From DATHBD01 sp035296325 (GTDB taxonomy: Bacteria; Actinomycetota; Actinomycetes; Mycobacteriales; Micromonosporaceae), in assembly GCA_035296325.1 (NCBI GenBank), contig DATHBD010000027.1, positions 51,287 to 115,286 of the forward strand: a stretch of DNA of 64,000 nucleotides. Direction: 5' to 3'. The notes below the pieces were generated by a model. That model worked only from the letters and a program-made list of their open reading frames with translations, made no database searches and was not told the origin of the DNA. A program made the translations under genes and the position numbers. Of the stretch, positions 43,380 through 51,412 are shown piece by piece. Position 1 is the first letter of the stretch. Every line of letters begins with the position of its first letter.

Positions 43380-43823
43380 CTATCGCTCTTCGGCCTCGGC
43401 CACCGGGGCCGGGTCGGCCGCGGGAGCGGGCGTCCGAGCGGCGGCGTTGTCCTTCTCACGGCGGACCATCTCGGTGAGTACGATCTGGTCGTACTTCGCC
43501 TCTGCGGCGCGAGCCTTGCGGTCGGCTTTGCCGACGACGTTCAGCGCCTTCTTCCGCGCCGCGCGGAGCTTGCCGCGGCTCTTTCCGGACGCCTTGATCG
43601 CCCGCTTGAGCCGGATCACCTCGTCGCGCGCGTGCTCAAGCGCGGTCTCGTTGTCGCGCGTCTCGGCGGCGTTCGCCTTGACCTGGTCGTCCAGCGCCGA
43701 GAGGTCGGCCCGGGCCTTGTCGGCGGCGGCCTTGGCGGCCTCCGCCTTATCGCGTCGGCGATGCAGCTTCGGCTGAGCGTCGCTGTCGTGCCGCTGTGCG
43801 GAATCCTGGATGGCTGCTGTCAC
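43380..43823 (-). CDS. Charged coiled-coil protein
   Basis: A 147-residue protein from GTG 43823, with AAGGAG just upstream. About residues 15-115 are Ala/Lys/Glu/Arg-rich and predicted helical (RRRDKAEAAKAAADKARADL, DNETALEHARDEVIRLKRAI), typical of a coiled coil. The C-terminus is Pro/Ala-rich (PAPAADPAPVAEAEE). No enzyme motif. The function is not known; such proteins bind nucleic acid or act structurally. The 19-residue Lys-rich ORF lies just upstream on the same strand. Confidence 0.7.
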   Translation of the reverse strand: MTAAIQDSAQRHDSDAQPKLHRRRDKAEAAKAAADKARADLSALDDQVKANAAETRDNETALEHARDEVIRLKRAIKASGKSRGKLRAARKKALNVVGKADRKARAAEAKYDQIVLTEMVRREKDNAAARTPAPAADPAPVAEAEER

Positions 43824-43912
43824 GATTTCTCCTTGGCGAGGGTTGCACGGGGCGGCCCCGACCGGCGGGGCCGCCAACACGTGCCGGCACAACACGTCGT
43901 GCCGTGGTGGAG

Positions 43913-43972
43913 CTACTTCTTCTTGTCCTTCTTCTTGTCCTTCTTCTTGTCCTTCTTCGACTTCTTCGCCAT
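43913..43972 (-). CDS. Lysine-rich micro-ORF, 19 residues
   Basis: ATG 43972 to TAG 43913 encodes MAKKSKKDKKKDKKKDKKK. A 12-bp unit, GACAAGAAGAAG, is repeated three times in tandem and accounts for the DKKK repeats. GAAGGGGGGCG precedes the ATG by 5-6 bases, a good ribosome binding site. The peptide is strongly basic and could bind RNA, DNA or an acidic surface, or be a ribosome-pausing leader for the coiled-coil gene 90 nt downstream. Too short for gene callers. I know of no family. Confidence 0.5.
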   Translation of the reverse strand: MAKKSKKDKKKDKKKDKKK

Positions 43973-44243
43973 GGTCGCCCCCCTTCAATCGCTCAGATGG
44001 ACCGCGCGGCACCGCTGTGCAGCGGCGGCTGCCCGCCGTACGCGCACCGGCAACCGTTCGTTAACCTTACGAACACCTACACGACATGTCACCAAACGCA
44101 AGATGAACTCCTTGTGGTACTTGCCACCTTGCGCTCCGCCTCGCGGAGGACAATCGGGCTACCCGACGGTGCCCGACCGATGACTTTGCCGGCCGGCACC
44201 GGTCTACCTCACCGAGGGCCACAACGCCGGACTGGGGATCAAC

Positions 44244-44990
44244 ATGAACGTACCGAAGGTTGCCGAACGCGACGATTGGTTGGCCGCGCGGAAGGCGCTG
44301 CTCGCGAGCGAGAAGGAGGCGACCCGGGCGAAGGACGCGCTGAACGCCCAGCGCCGCAACCTGCCGATGGTCAGGATCGACAAGGAGTACGTTTTCGCCG
44401 GCCCGGAGGGCAGCGTCGGGCTCTCGGACCTGTTCGCGGGGTGTCGCCAACTCGTCGTCCAGCACTTCATGTTCGACCCGTCATGGGAGGACGGCTGCGG
44501 CAGCTGCACCGGGGCCGTGGATGGCATCTCCGACGGGCTGCTGCGGCAACTGCGCGCCCGGGACACCAACCTCGTCGTCGTGGCCAGGGCCCCGCTCGCC
44601 AAGCTTGACCGGTACCGCGCGAAGCGGGGTTGGGCGATGCCGTTCTACTCGTCGTACGGTTCCGACTTCAACTACGACTTCCACGTCACGTTGGACGCGT
44701 CGGTCGCACCGATCCAGTTCAACTACCGCGGCCCTGACGAGCTGCGCGAGGCTGGCCTGGGCTGGATCCTCAAGACCGAGGACCAACCGATGGAGCAGCC
44801 CGGATACAGCTGCTTTCTGCGCGCCGACGAGGGGATCTTCCACACCTACTCGACCTTCGGGCGCGGCACCGAGCAGGCCAGCGACGCCTACGGATTCCTC
44901 GACATGACGGCACTCGGACGCCAGGAGGACTGGGAGGAGCCCAAGGGCCGCGCAGCCACCGCACGCGGCGCCGTTCCCAGCTTCACCTGA
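44244..44990 (+). CDS. DUF899 (thioredoxin-like) protein
   Basis: A 248-residue protein of the DUF899 family: DWLAARKALLASEKEATRAKDAL, LPMVRIDKEYVFAGPEG, LVVQHFMFDPSWEDGCGSCTGAVDGI, and FSCFLRADEGIFHTYSTFGRGTE-like C-terminal half. The CGSC pair lies at the site where thioredoxin has its CxxC. Cytosolic with unknown reaction. Its stop overlaps by 8 nt the stop of the convergent regulator. Confidence 0.87.
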   Translation: MNVPKVAERDDWLAARKALLASEKEATRAKDALNAQRRNLPMVRIDKEYVFAGPEGSVGLSDLFAGCRQLVVQHFMFDPSWEDGCGSCTGAVDGISDGLLRQLRARDTNLVVVARAPLAKLDRYRAKRGWAMPFYSSYGSDFNYDFHVTLDASVAPIQFNYRGPDELREAGLGWILKTEDQPMEQPGYSCFLRADEGIFHTYSTFGRGTEQASDAYGFLDMTALGRQEDWEEPKGRAATARGAVPSFT

Positions 44991-46032
44991 CAGGCACCGC
45001 TTCCCGCTCGATCAACCGCTCGAACCCGTCGAGCAGCGCACGCAGACCGATCTCGAACAGCGCGTCGAGGTCGAAGTCGTACCCGTCGGGTAAGCCGGTC
45101 ATCACCGCGGTGAAGTGCGGGCTCGTGCCGGACTGCATGAGGGCGCGCAGGGCGGGGGACTGCGCGTCGGCCCATTGCTCGTCGGACAGGCCGGTGTCGG
45201 CCTGCGCGTGGGCTTCGCGCTCCAGATTGACGGCGAGGCCCTGCCCGTGGCTGTACAGCAGAATGTGCAGGTCGAGGACGCGGGCCGCGGGCAGGCCAAG
45301 GCCGGTGAGACCACTGAGCACCCACTCGCCGTGACGTAGCAGGTTCGGTAGCGGGAGTGGCCGGGCGAGCGGGCCGAGCTGGGCGAGCCAGGGGTGGTGG
45401 CCGTACAGGCGCCAGAGCGTGCGGGCCCCGAGCTCGGCTCGAGCTCGCCAGCCCTCAGGCGGGATCGCCGGATAGCGCGCCTCCCCGTATGCGGCGTCCG
45501 CCATCAGAAGCACGAGGTCGTCCTTGCTGGCGACGTGCCGGTACAGCGACATGGTGGCCACGCCCAGTCGCGCGGCAACCGCACGCATCGACAGCGCGTC
45601 CAGGCCTTCCGCGTCGGCGAGTTCGACGGCTGCCCGGACCACGCGATCGCGACTCAACTCGGCGTCCTCGGCGCCGCCGGGTCCAACCCGGGCAGCGTTG
45701 GGGCGCACCCCGGGTGCCGCAGCGGGCCGGGTAGCCGCAGCGGGCCTGGTGGCCGCCGGCTGCCGGGCGACCGGTGGGCGAGCCGGGCGACCGGTCCGGG
45801 CCGACGGTGCGGGGACAGACGGAGTGACGATCGTGCCCACCCGGGGCTGGGCCCGGACGACGCCCTCGCGGCGCAACTCGCTCAGGGCCCTGGTCGCGGT
45901 CGCCAGCGCCACTCCCCACTCGGCGGCGAGGGCGCGCGTCGAGGGCAGACGTTCACCGGGGACCAGCTCGCCGGCTGCGATCCGGCGGCGCAGCTCTGCG
46001 GCGATGCGTAGGTACGGCGGCTGCATCGGCAT
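44983..46032 (-). CDS. Hybrid regulator: GntR wHTH plus TetR-type domain
   Basis: A 349-residue protein. Residues 1-75 are a GntR winged helix (YLRIAAELRRRIAAGELVPGERLPSTRALAAEW). A low-complexity Pro/Ala/Arg linker follows (about 80-130). Then a second DNA-binding domain, the TetR HTH (SRDRVVRAAVELADAEGLDALSMRAVAARLGVATMSLYRHVASKDDL), and a TetR_C-type ligand domain. Two DNA-binding modules in one chain are uncommon but known. Start ATG 46032; ATG 46026 also possible. It is divergent from a flavin monooxygenase, and the palindrome at 46052-46077 is its likely operator. Confidence 0.85.
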   Translation of the reverse strand: MPMQPPYLRIAAELRRRIAAGELVPGERLPSTRALAAEWGVALATATRALSELRREGVVRAQPRVGTIVTPSVPAPSARTGRPARPPVARQPAATRPAAATRPAAAPGVRPNAARVGPGGAEDAELSRDRVVRAAVELADAEGLDALSMRAVAARLGVATMSLYRHVASKDDLVLLMADAAYGEARYPAIPPEGWRARAELGARTLWRLYGHHPWLAQLGPLARPLPLPNLLRHGEWVLSGLTGLGLPAARVLDLHILLYSHGQGLAVNLEREAHAQADTGLSDEQWADAQSPALRALMQSGTSPHFTAVMTGLPDGYDFDLDALFEIGLRALLDGFERLIEREAVPVR

Positions 46033-46051
46033 GGGGTGAGCCCTTTCTGTC

Positions 46052-46077
46052 CTAGTACACAGGTTCCGCTGTACTAG
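46052..46077. promoter_or_regulatory. Operator palindrome between hybrid regulator and monooxygenase
   Basis: CTAGTACA (46052-46059) and TGTACTAG (46070-46077) are exact reverse complements separated by 10 bp. They lie 20 bp from the regulator start and about 80 bp from the monooxygenase start. The size fits a dimeric GntR or TetR site. Confidence 0.55.
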
Positions 46078-46156
46078 CTCAGTGTGCTCCAAAATCCTTG
46101 TTAGCAACACGGTTTACACCGTACCTTCGATTTGCGTACAGCGTATTGGAGGAACC

Positions 46157-47278
46157 ATGAAGACCGTGCTCATCTCCGGCGCCGGTGTCGCCGGACCGAC
46201 CCTCGCGTACTGGCTGCACCGCCGTGGGTTCGCCCCTACGGTGCTGGAACGCGCCCCTGCCATGCGTGCCGGCGGGCAGGCCGTCGACGTGCGTGGCGTT
46301 TCCCTCGACGTGATCGACCGGATGGGGCTACTCAATGATGTGCGTCGAGTCCGTACCAGAATGCGGGGCATGTCCATGGTGGACGCTGCCGGCACCGAGA
46401 TCATGCGCTCCACCGAGACGGCCCTGAGCAGCGGCCGGTTGGACAGCGATGACGTCGAGCTGCTCCGGGAGGATCTGACCGACCTGCTGTACGAGCAGAC
46501 GAGGGAGAACGTCCGGTACCGCTTCGGCGACGCGGTCACCGCGCTGGAGCAGCACGGTGACGGGGTACGGGTCACCTTCGACCATGCCGAGCCGGCCACC
46601 TTCGACCTGGTGGTCGGCGCCGATGGTCTGCACTCCGCGGTACGGCGCCTGGCCTTCGGCCCGGAACAGCAGTACGTGCACCACCTCGGCGCGTACCTCG
46701 GGGTGTTCACCGCCCCGAACTTCCTCGAGCTGGACCGCTGGCAGGTATGGCTACGCGCGGAGGACGTCGGATACGGCATCTTCGCGGCCCGGAACAACAC
46801 GGAGATCCGGGTCAACCTGGGGTTCGCGTCCCCGCCACTGGAGTACGACCGACGCGACGTCGACGCGCAGCGCAAGATGATCGAGGACCGGGTCGCCGCA
46901 GTGGGATGGGAGACCCCTCGACTGCTTGCCGCGATGTGGCAGGCAACCGACTTCTACTTCGACGCGATGGCGCAGGTCCGGATGGACTCGTGGGCCACCG
47001 GACGGGTGGCGCTGCTCGGCGACGCGGCGTACTGTCCGTCGCCGCTTTCCGGGCAGGGCACCAGCCTCGCACTGGTCGGCGCCTACGTGCTTGCTGATGC
47101 GCTCTCGCGCTGCGGCGGCGAGCACCTCCTCGGGTTTGAGCGGTACCAGCGCCGGATGCGCGAGTTCGTCGCGCTCAACCAGGCGTTGGCGACCGAGAAT
47201 CCGGGCGGGCAGGCATCTGAGGCGTCGATCGAGCGGGCGAAGTCGGCCATTGATCTGGATGCCGAAGCGGAGCGGTGA
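46157..47278 (+). CDS. FAD-dependent monooxygenase (PHBH/TetX-like)
   Basis: A 373-residue class A flavoprotein monooxygenase. GAGVAGPTLAYWLHRRG is the FAD Rossmann motif, LVVGADGLHSAVRR is the DG motif and GRVALLGDAAYCPSPLSGQGTSLAL the second FAD motif (GD). GGAGGAA precedes ATG 46157. It hydroxylates an aromatic or drug-like substrate using NAD(P)H and oxygen. Divergent from the GntR-TetR hybrid regulator, so likely induced by its substrate; the group includes rifampicin- and tetracycline-modifying enzymes. Confidence 0.88.
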   Translation: MKTVLISGAGVAGPTLAYWLHRRGFAPTVLERAPAMRAGGQAVDVRGVSLDVIDRMGLLNDVRRVRTRMRGMSMVDAAGTEIMRSTETALSSGRLDSDDVELLREDLTDLLYEQTRENVRYRFGDAVTALEQHGDGVRVTFDHAEPATFDLVVGADGLHSAVRRLAFGPEQQYVHHLGAYLGVFTAPNFLELDRWQVWLRAEDVGYGIFAARNNTEIRVNLGFASPPLEYDRRDVDAQRKMIEDRVAAVGWETPRLLAAMWQATDFYFDAMAQVRMDSWATGRVALLGDAAYCPSPLSGQGTSLALVGAYVLADALSRCGGEHLLGFERYQRRMREFVALNQALATENPGGQASEASIERAKSAIDLDAEAER

Positions 47279-47412
47279 CCGCCCGCTGGCGGTTGCGCCG
47301 ACGGCGCCGACGAACCGCCGGGTCGTTGCCGGTCAGCGTTCACCCCGGCGACATCTCACGATCGGCTTCGCCGACTACACCTTCGGGGAGCCAACTACTC
47401 CGGGGAGTGATC

Positions 47413-48948
47413 GTGACCTCTGACAACTGGACCCGTCGGCGCGTGCTCGGCACCACGGCGGCTGCCGCGCTCGGTTCCCTGACGGCATCGGCGGTGTCCC
47501 CGGGGCGGGCCGCCGCGTTCGTGCCCAATGGCCGTCCGGTCCTGACGTCGGGCGTGCAGAGCGGCGACGCCGTCGGCGGCTCGGCGGTGCTCTGGACCCG
47601 CGCGGACCGCGCGTCGCGGATGGTCGTCGAGGTCAGTGAGCGGCCGGACCTGCGTGGCTCCCGCACGCTACGAGGCCCGCTCCTGCGGGAAGCACACGAC
47701 TTCACCGGCAAGGTACGGATCCCCGGAGTGCGGCCGGGACAGCGTCTGTACTACCGGGTGCGCGCCGAGGCCGACCATGGCCGGAGCAGCGAACCGGTGA
47801 CCGGCTCATTGTTCGTGCCGGGTCGCCGCGACGACATCCGGTTCGTGTGGACCGGCGATATCAACGGCCAGGGCTGGGGGATCAACCCGGACATCGGCGG
47901 CATGCGGATCTTCCGGGCGATGCGCGACGTGCGACCGGACTTCTACCTGTGCAGCGGCGACACCATCTACGCCGACGGCCCGATCAGCGCCACCCAGGCG
48001 CTGCCTGACGGGCGGGTCTACCGCAACGTGACCACCGAGGCGAAGAGCCATGTGGCGGAGAACCTCGACGACTTCCGCGGCAACTACGCGTACAACCTGC
48101 TCGACGACAACTTTCGGGCATTCGCCGCGGAAGTGGCCCAGATCAACCAGTGGGACGATCACGAGGTGCGCAACAACTGGTACCCGGGTCAGGTGTTCAC
48201 CGATGACCGCTACACCGAGAAGCGTGCCGACGTGTTGGCGGCGCGCGCCCGCCAGGCCTTCGACGAGTACCTGCCCGTCACGCCCGGCCGCCCGATGTAC
48301 CGCAGGCTGTCCTATGGCCCGCTGATGGACCTGTTCGTCCTGGACATGAGGACCTGCAAGGACCCCAACGACGACAACCGGTACGCCGACCCGCGACGCG
48401 GCCTGCTCGGTCACGAGCAGCGGGAGTGGCTGATCCGGGAGTTGCGCGCGTCGGTGGCGACCTGGAAGGTGATCGCCATCGATCTGCCGCTGGGCCTCGT
48501 CGTGCCGGACGGGCCGGCGGCGTTGGAGGGCGTGGCCCAGGGCGACAACGGCGGGCCGTTGGGCCGGGAGCTGGAGTTCGCCCGCGTACTGCAGACGGCG
48601 CACCGGTGCGGGGTCGCCAACATCGTCTTTCTCACCGCCGACGTCCACTACGCGGCCGCGCACCACTACGACCCGGCCCGCGCCGCCATCGGCGACTTCA
48701 CGCCGTTCTGGGAGTTCGTTTCCGGGCCGGCCAACGCCGGGGCGTTCGGCCCCAACACGCTGGACGGCACGTTCGGCCCAGAGGCGGTGTTCGTCCATGC
48801 GCCGCCGCGTGCCAATGCCTCACCGATGGAGGGGTACCAGCACTTCGGTGAGGTCCAGATCGACCGCGACAGCGCGGCGATGACCGTACGCCTTCGCGAT
48901 CAGGACAACGTGGTGCTCTGGTCGACGACGTTGTCGGCGGCGCCGTGA
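47413..48948 (+). CDS. phoD: Tat-exported alkaline phosphatase PhoD
   Basis: A 511-residue metallophosphoesterase. GTG 47413 is preceded by GGGGAG and followed by the Tat motif TRRRVLGTT and a long hydrophobic run. The PhoD core is seen: SGVQSGDAV, WTGDINGQGW, SGDTIYADGP, NQWDDHEVRNNW, LTADVHYAAAHHYD, which bind iron and calcium. It releases phosphate from phosphate mono- and diesters outside the cell. The stop overlaps the glycosyltransferase gene. A single GTTCACC at 47338 lies upstream but without the 11-bp repeat. Confidence 0.92.
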   Translation: MTSDNWTRRRVLGTTAAAALGSLTASAVSPGRAAAFVPNGRPVLTSGVQSGDAVGGSAVLWTRADRASRMVVEVSERPDLRGSRTLRGPLLREAHDFTGKVRIPGVRPGQRLYYRVRAEADHGRSSEPVTGSLFVPGRRDDIRFVWTGDINGQGWGINPDIGGMRIFRAMRDVRPDFYLCSGDTIYADGPISATQALPDGRVYRNVTTEAKSHVAENLDDFRGNYAYNLLDDNFRAFAAEVAQINQWDDHEVRNNWYPGQVFTDDRYTEKRADVLAARARQAFDEYLPVTPGRPMYRRLSYGPLMDLFVLDMRTCKDPNDDNRYADPRRGLLGHEQREWLIRELRASVATWKVIAIDLPLGLVVPDGPAALEGVAQGDNGGPLGRELEFARVLQTAHRCGVANIVFLTADVHYAAAHHYDPARAAIGDFTPFWEFVSGPANAGAFGPNTLDGTFGPEAVFVHAPPRANASPMEGYQHFGEVQIDRDSAAMTVRLRDQDNVVLWSTTLSAAP

Positions 48949-50132
48949 GAATCGTCCGGCTGGCCAACTTCGTCACCGAAAGCTCGGGCGGCCTGCGGAC
49001 CGCGCTGCGCGAACTCGGCACCGGGTACGCGGCGGCCGGTCACGATCCGGTGCTGATCGTGCCCGGCCGACGCGCCGCAGACGAGATGACCGAGCAGGGT
49101 CGGGTCATCACGGTTCCCGGCCCGATGGTGCCCGGCACGGGAGGCTACCGGGTCGTGCTGGACCGGGTCCGGATGATGCGGGTGCTCGACACGGTGCGGC
49201 CCGACCGACTGGAGGTGTCCGACCGCACCACGCTGCGCTGGACCGGCCGCTGGGCCCGGCGGCGCGGTGTGCCATCCGTGATGGTGTCGCACGAGAGTCT
49301 GGTCGGGCTGCTCCGCGTCCTGACCGGGGATCGTCGGCACCTCGACCGGGTGGCCGACCGGCTGAACGCCCGGACCATCGGGCAGTACGATCGCGTGGTG
49401 TGCACCACGGCGTGGGCCGCCGAGGAGTTCCGCCGTCTCGGTGCGCCGAACCTGAGTCAGGTTCCGCTCGGCGTGGATCTCGAGCACTTCCACCCCGGCC
49501 GGTACGACGCCGGTCTGCGATCCGCGCTCGCACCGTCCACCGACGTCCTGCTGGTGCACTGCGGCCGGCTGTCGCCGGAGAAACGCCCGGAACGGTCCAT
49601 CGCTGCGCTGGCACACCTGCGAAGTCGCGGCGTCGCGGCGACCCTTGTCGTCGTGGGTGACGGGCCGTGCGGCCCTCGGCTACGGGCCTCCGCGGAGCGC
49701 AACGGGCTTCCGGTGCGTTTCCTGCGGTACGTGTCGGACCGCGACGAACTGGCCCGCCTGCTGGCCACCGCGGACATCGTGCTGGCACCGGGCCCGGTGG
49801 AGACGTTCGGCCTCGCCGCCCTCGAGGCACTGGCCAGCGGCACCCCGGTGGTGGTCAGTGCGGAGAGCGCGCTGCCCGCGGTGATCGGCGATGCCGGCGC
49901 GGCAGCCGTGGGCAACGGACCGGCCTACGCTGACGCGGTGCTCGACCTGGCCGCCCGACCTGCCATGGATCGCCGGGCGGCGGCGCGGCGCCGCGCGGAA
50001 CGGTACCCGTGGTCGGCGGCGGTGGCCGGCTTCCTCGCCGCTCATCAACTCCCGTCGCCGGCCGACGTGCGATCGTCGCGGGAAGCGCCGTCCTGGCCGG
50101 TCAACCCGGCAGCGGCCACGCGACGGACCTGA
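48945..50132 (+). CDS. GT4 glycosyltransferase
   Basis: A 395-residue cytosolic/membrane-surface enzyme of the GT4 family, start GTG 48945 overlapping the PhoD stop. The C-terminal donor domain carries HCGRLSPEKRPERSIAAL and APGPVETFGLAALEALASGTPVV, the E-x7-E motif. The N-terminal acceptor domain starts RIVRLANFVTESSGGLRTAL. It resembles PimB/MgtA-type mannosyltransferases that act on phospholipid or glycolipid acceptors. The overlap with phoD may indicate lipid remodelling under phosphate limitation; this is inference. Confidence 0.88.
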   Translation: MRIVRLANFVTESSGGLRTALRELGTGYAAAGHDPVLIVPGRRAADEMTEQGRVITVPGPMVPGTGGYRVVLDRVRMMRVLDTVRPDRLEVSDRTTLRWTGRWARRRGVPSVMVSHESLVGLLRVLTGDRRHLDRVADRLNARTIGQYDRVVCTTAWAAEEFRRLGAPNLSQVPLGVDLEHFHPGRYDAGLRSALAPSTDVLLVHCGRLSPEKRPERSIAALAHLRSRGVAATLVVVGDGPCGPRLRASAERNGLPVRFLRYVSDRDELARLLATADIVLAPGPVETFGLAALEALASGTPVVVSAESALPAVIGDAGAAAVGNGPAYADAVLDLAARPAMDRRAAARRRAERYPWSAAVAGFLAAHQLPSPADVRSSREAPSWPVNPAAATRRT

Positions 50133-50141
50133 GCGCAGACG

Positions 50142-50717
50142 ATGACCCCGCCCCCGCTGATTTCCGACGCCCGTGACCTGGCCCAGATTCTTCTGGGCGA
50201 GTCACCGCGGCGATGGCGGCACACGGTCGGCGTGGCACGCCGGGCGGAAGACCTTATCGTGACGCTCGACCGGGGCGGCGCGGGCGGTGACGCCGACGTC
50301 CTCATCGCTGCCGCCTGGTTACACGACATCGGCTACGCCGACCCGGTGCGGGACACGGGGTTCCACCCGGTCGACGGAGCCCGGCATCTGGACCGGCTGG
50401 GCTGGCCGGCGCGGATCGCCGCCCTCGTCGCGCACCACTCCGATGCCCGCTCCCTGGCCCGGGCCCGCGGTGTGCCCGACCTCCTCGCGGCCTATCCCCA
50501 TGAGGAGTCGGCGGTGGCCGACGCGTTGACCTATGCCGATCAGACCGTCGGGCCGGACGGGCGGCGGATGGGCCTTACCGAACGGCTCGCCGACATGCTG
50601 CGGCGACACGGGCCGGACTCTCCGAACGCTGTCGCGCACCCCGTCCGCGAGCCGAACCTGCGCGCGGCCGCGGACCGGGTACAACGCAGGCTCGTCGTGG
50701 CCCGGAGCGCCGGCTGA
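50142..50717 (+). CDS. HD domain phosphohydrolase
   Basis: A 191-residue HD protein. RWRHTVGVARRAEDL gives the first histidine, AAAWLHDIGYADPV the HD pair, and VAHHSDARSLARARG the later histidine. No nucleotide or oxygenase-specific residues are recognised, and it lacks the PhnZ pattern of the gene at 40550. Nine nt after the glycosyltransferase, so likely co-transcribed. Substrate unknown. Confidence 0.82.
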   Translation: MTPPPLISDARDLAQILLGESPRRWRHTVGVARRAEDLIVTLDRGGAGGDADVLIAAAWLHDIGYADPVRDTGFHPVDGARHLDRLGWPARIAALVAHHSDARSLARARGVPDLLAAYPHEESAVADALTYADQTVGPDGRRMGLTERLADMLRRHGPDSPNAVAHPVREPNLRAAADRVQRRLVVARSAG

Positions 50718-50740
50718 CCGCCGCGGCGGACGGCCCACCG

Positions 50741-51412
50741 GTGCGGCGGGTGGAGGCACCGGCCGGACGGGCTCGACTGGCCGTGGAGTACGTCGTCGTG
50801 TTCTTCGGGTCCGTGGGCGCGTTCGCGTGGGCGGGTAGCCCGGGTGGTCCGATTCCACCGCTCGTCGTGGCCGCCGGTCTCGCCCTGGCATACCTGCGCC
50901 GGCAGGCCGGCTTTGACCGCAGCGACCTGATGCGTGCGGCAGCCCTCCGGGCGGGTGCCGCCGCCATGCTTGCCCGATGGGCCGCCGTCTGCGTACCGGC
51001 GACAGCCGCGGTGGCGGTGCTGGCCCCCGAGCGGCTCTTCGACCTGCCCAGACAATCGCCGTTGCTCTGGGGTGCGATCGTCGTGGGCTATCCACTGTGC
51101 TCGGTCTACCCCCAGGAACTGCTGTACCGGGCGTTCCTCCTGCACCGCTACGCGCCGGTGTTCGGAACCGGCCGGGGTGCCGCCGCGGCCAGCGCAGCCG
51201 CGTTCGGCTTCGCCCACATCATCTTCGGCAACCTGTTCGCGATCGCCACGACGCTGATCGGGGGATGGTTGTTCGCCCGCCGGTACCAGCGCACCCGCTC
51301 ACTGCTGGCGGCCTCGGTCGAGCACGCGCTCTACGGGGTCGCGATGTTCACCGTCGGGCTCGGCCATCTCTTCTACCGCGGCTTCACGGGCGGCGCGCTG
51401 GTGGTGCCGTAG
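50741..51412 (+). CDS. CPBP (CAAX protease-like) membrane protein
   Basis: A 223-residue membrane protein from GTG 50741 with about six helices. It has the CPBP family layout: PQELLYRAFLLHRY for the first motif, FAHIIFGN for the second and SVEHALYG for the third. The first motif usually reads EExxxR; here it is QExxxR, so one catalytic glutamate is replaced. It may be inactive or a bacteriocin-immunity-type protein. It overlaps the convergent glycosyltransferase gene by 29 nt. Confidence 0.78.
   Translation: MRRVEAPAGRARLAVEYVVVFFGSVGAFAWAGSPGGPIPPLVVAAGLALAYLRRQAGFDRSDLMRAAALRAGAAAMLARWAAVCVPATAAVAVLAPERLFDLPRQSPLLWGAIVVGYPLCSVYPQELLYRAFLLHRYAPVFGTGRGAAAASAAAFGFAHIIFGNLFAIATTLIGGWLFARRYQRTRSLLAASVEHALYGVAMFTVGLGHLFYRGFTGGALVVP

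Noticed and set aside
43913..43972. The 12-bp tandem repeat as a CRISPR or minisatellite locus.
   Set aside because: Only three units, no spacers, and the repeat is fully explained by the Lys-rich micro-ORF.
47338..47344. GTTCACC before phoD as a PHO box.
   Set aside because: Only one copy; no second copy at 11 bp spacing, and a 7-mer is expected several times in 64 kb by chance.
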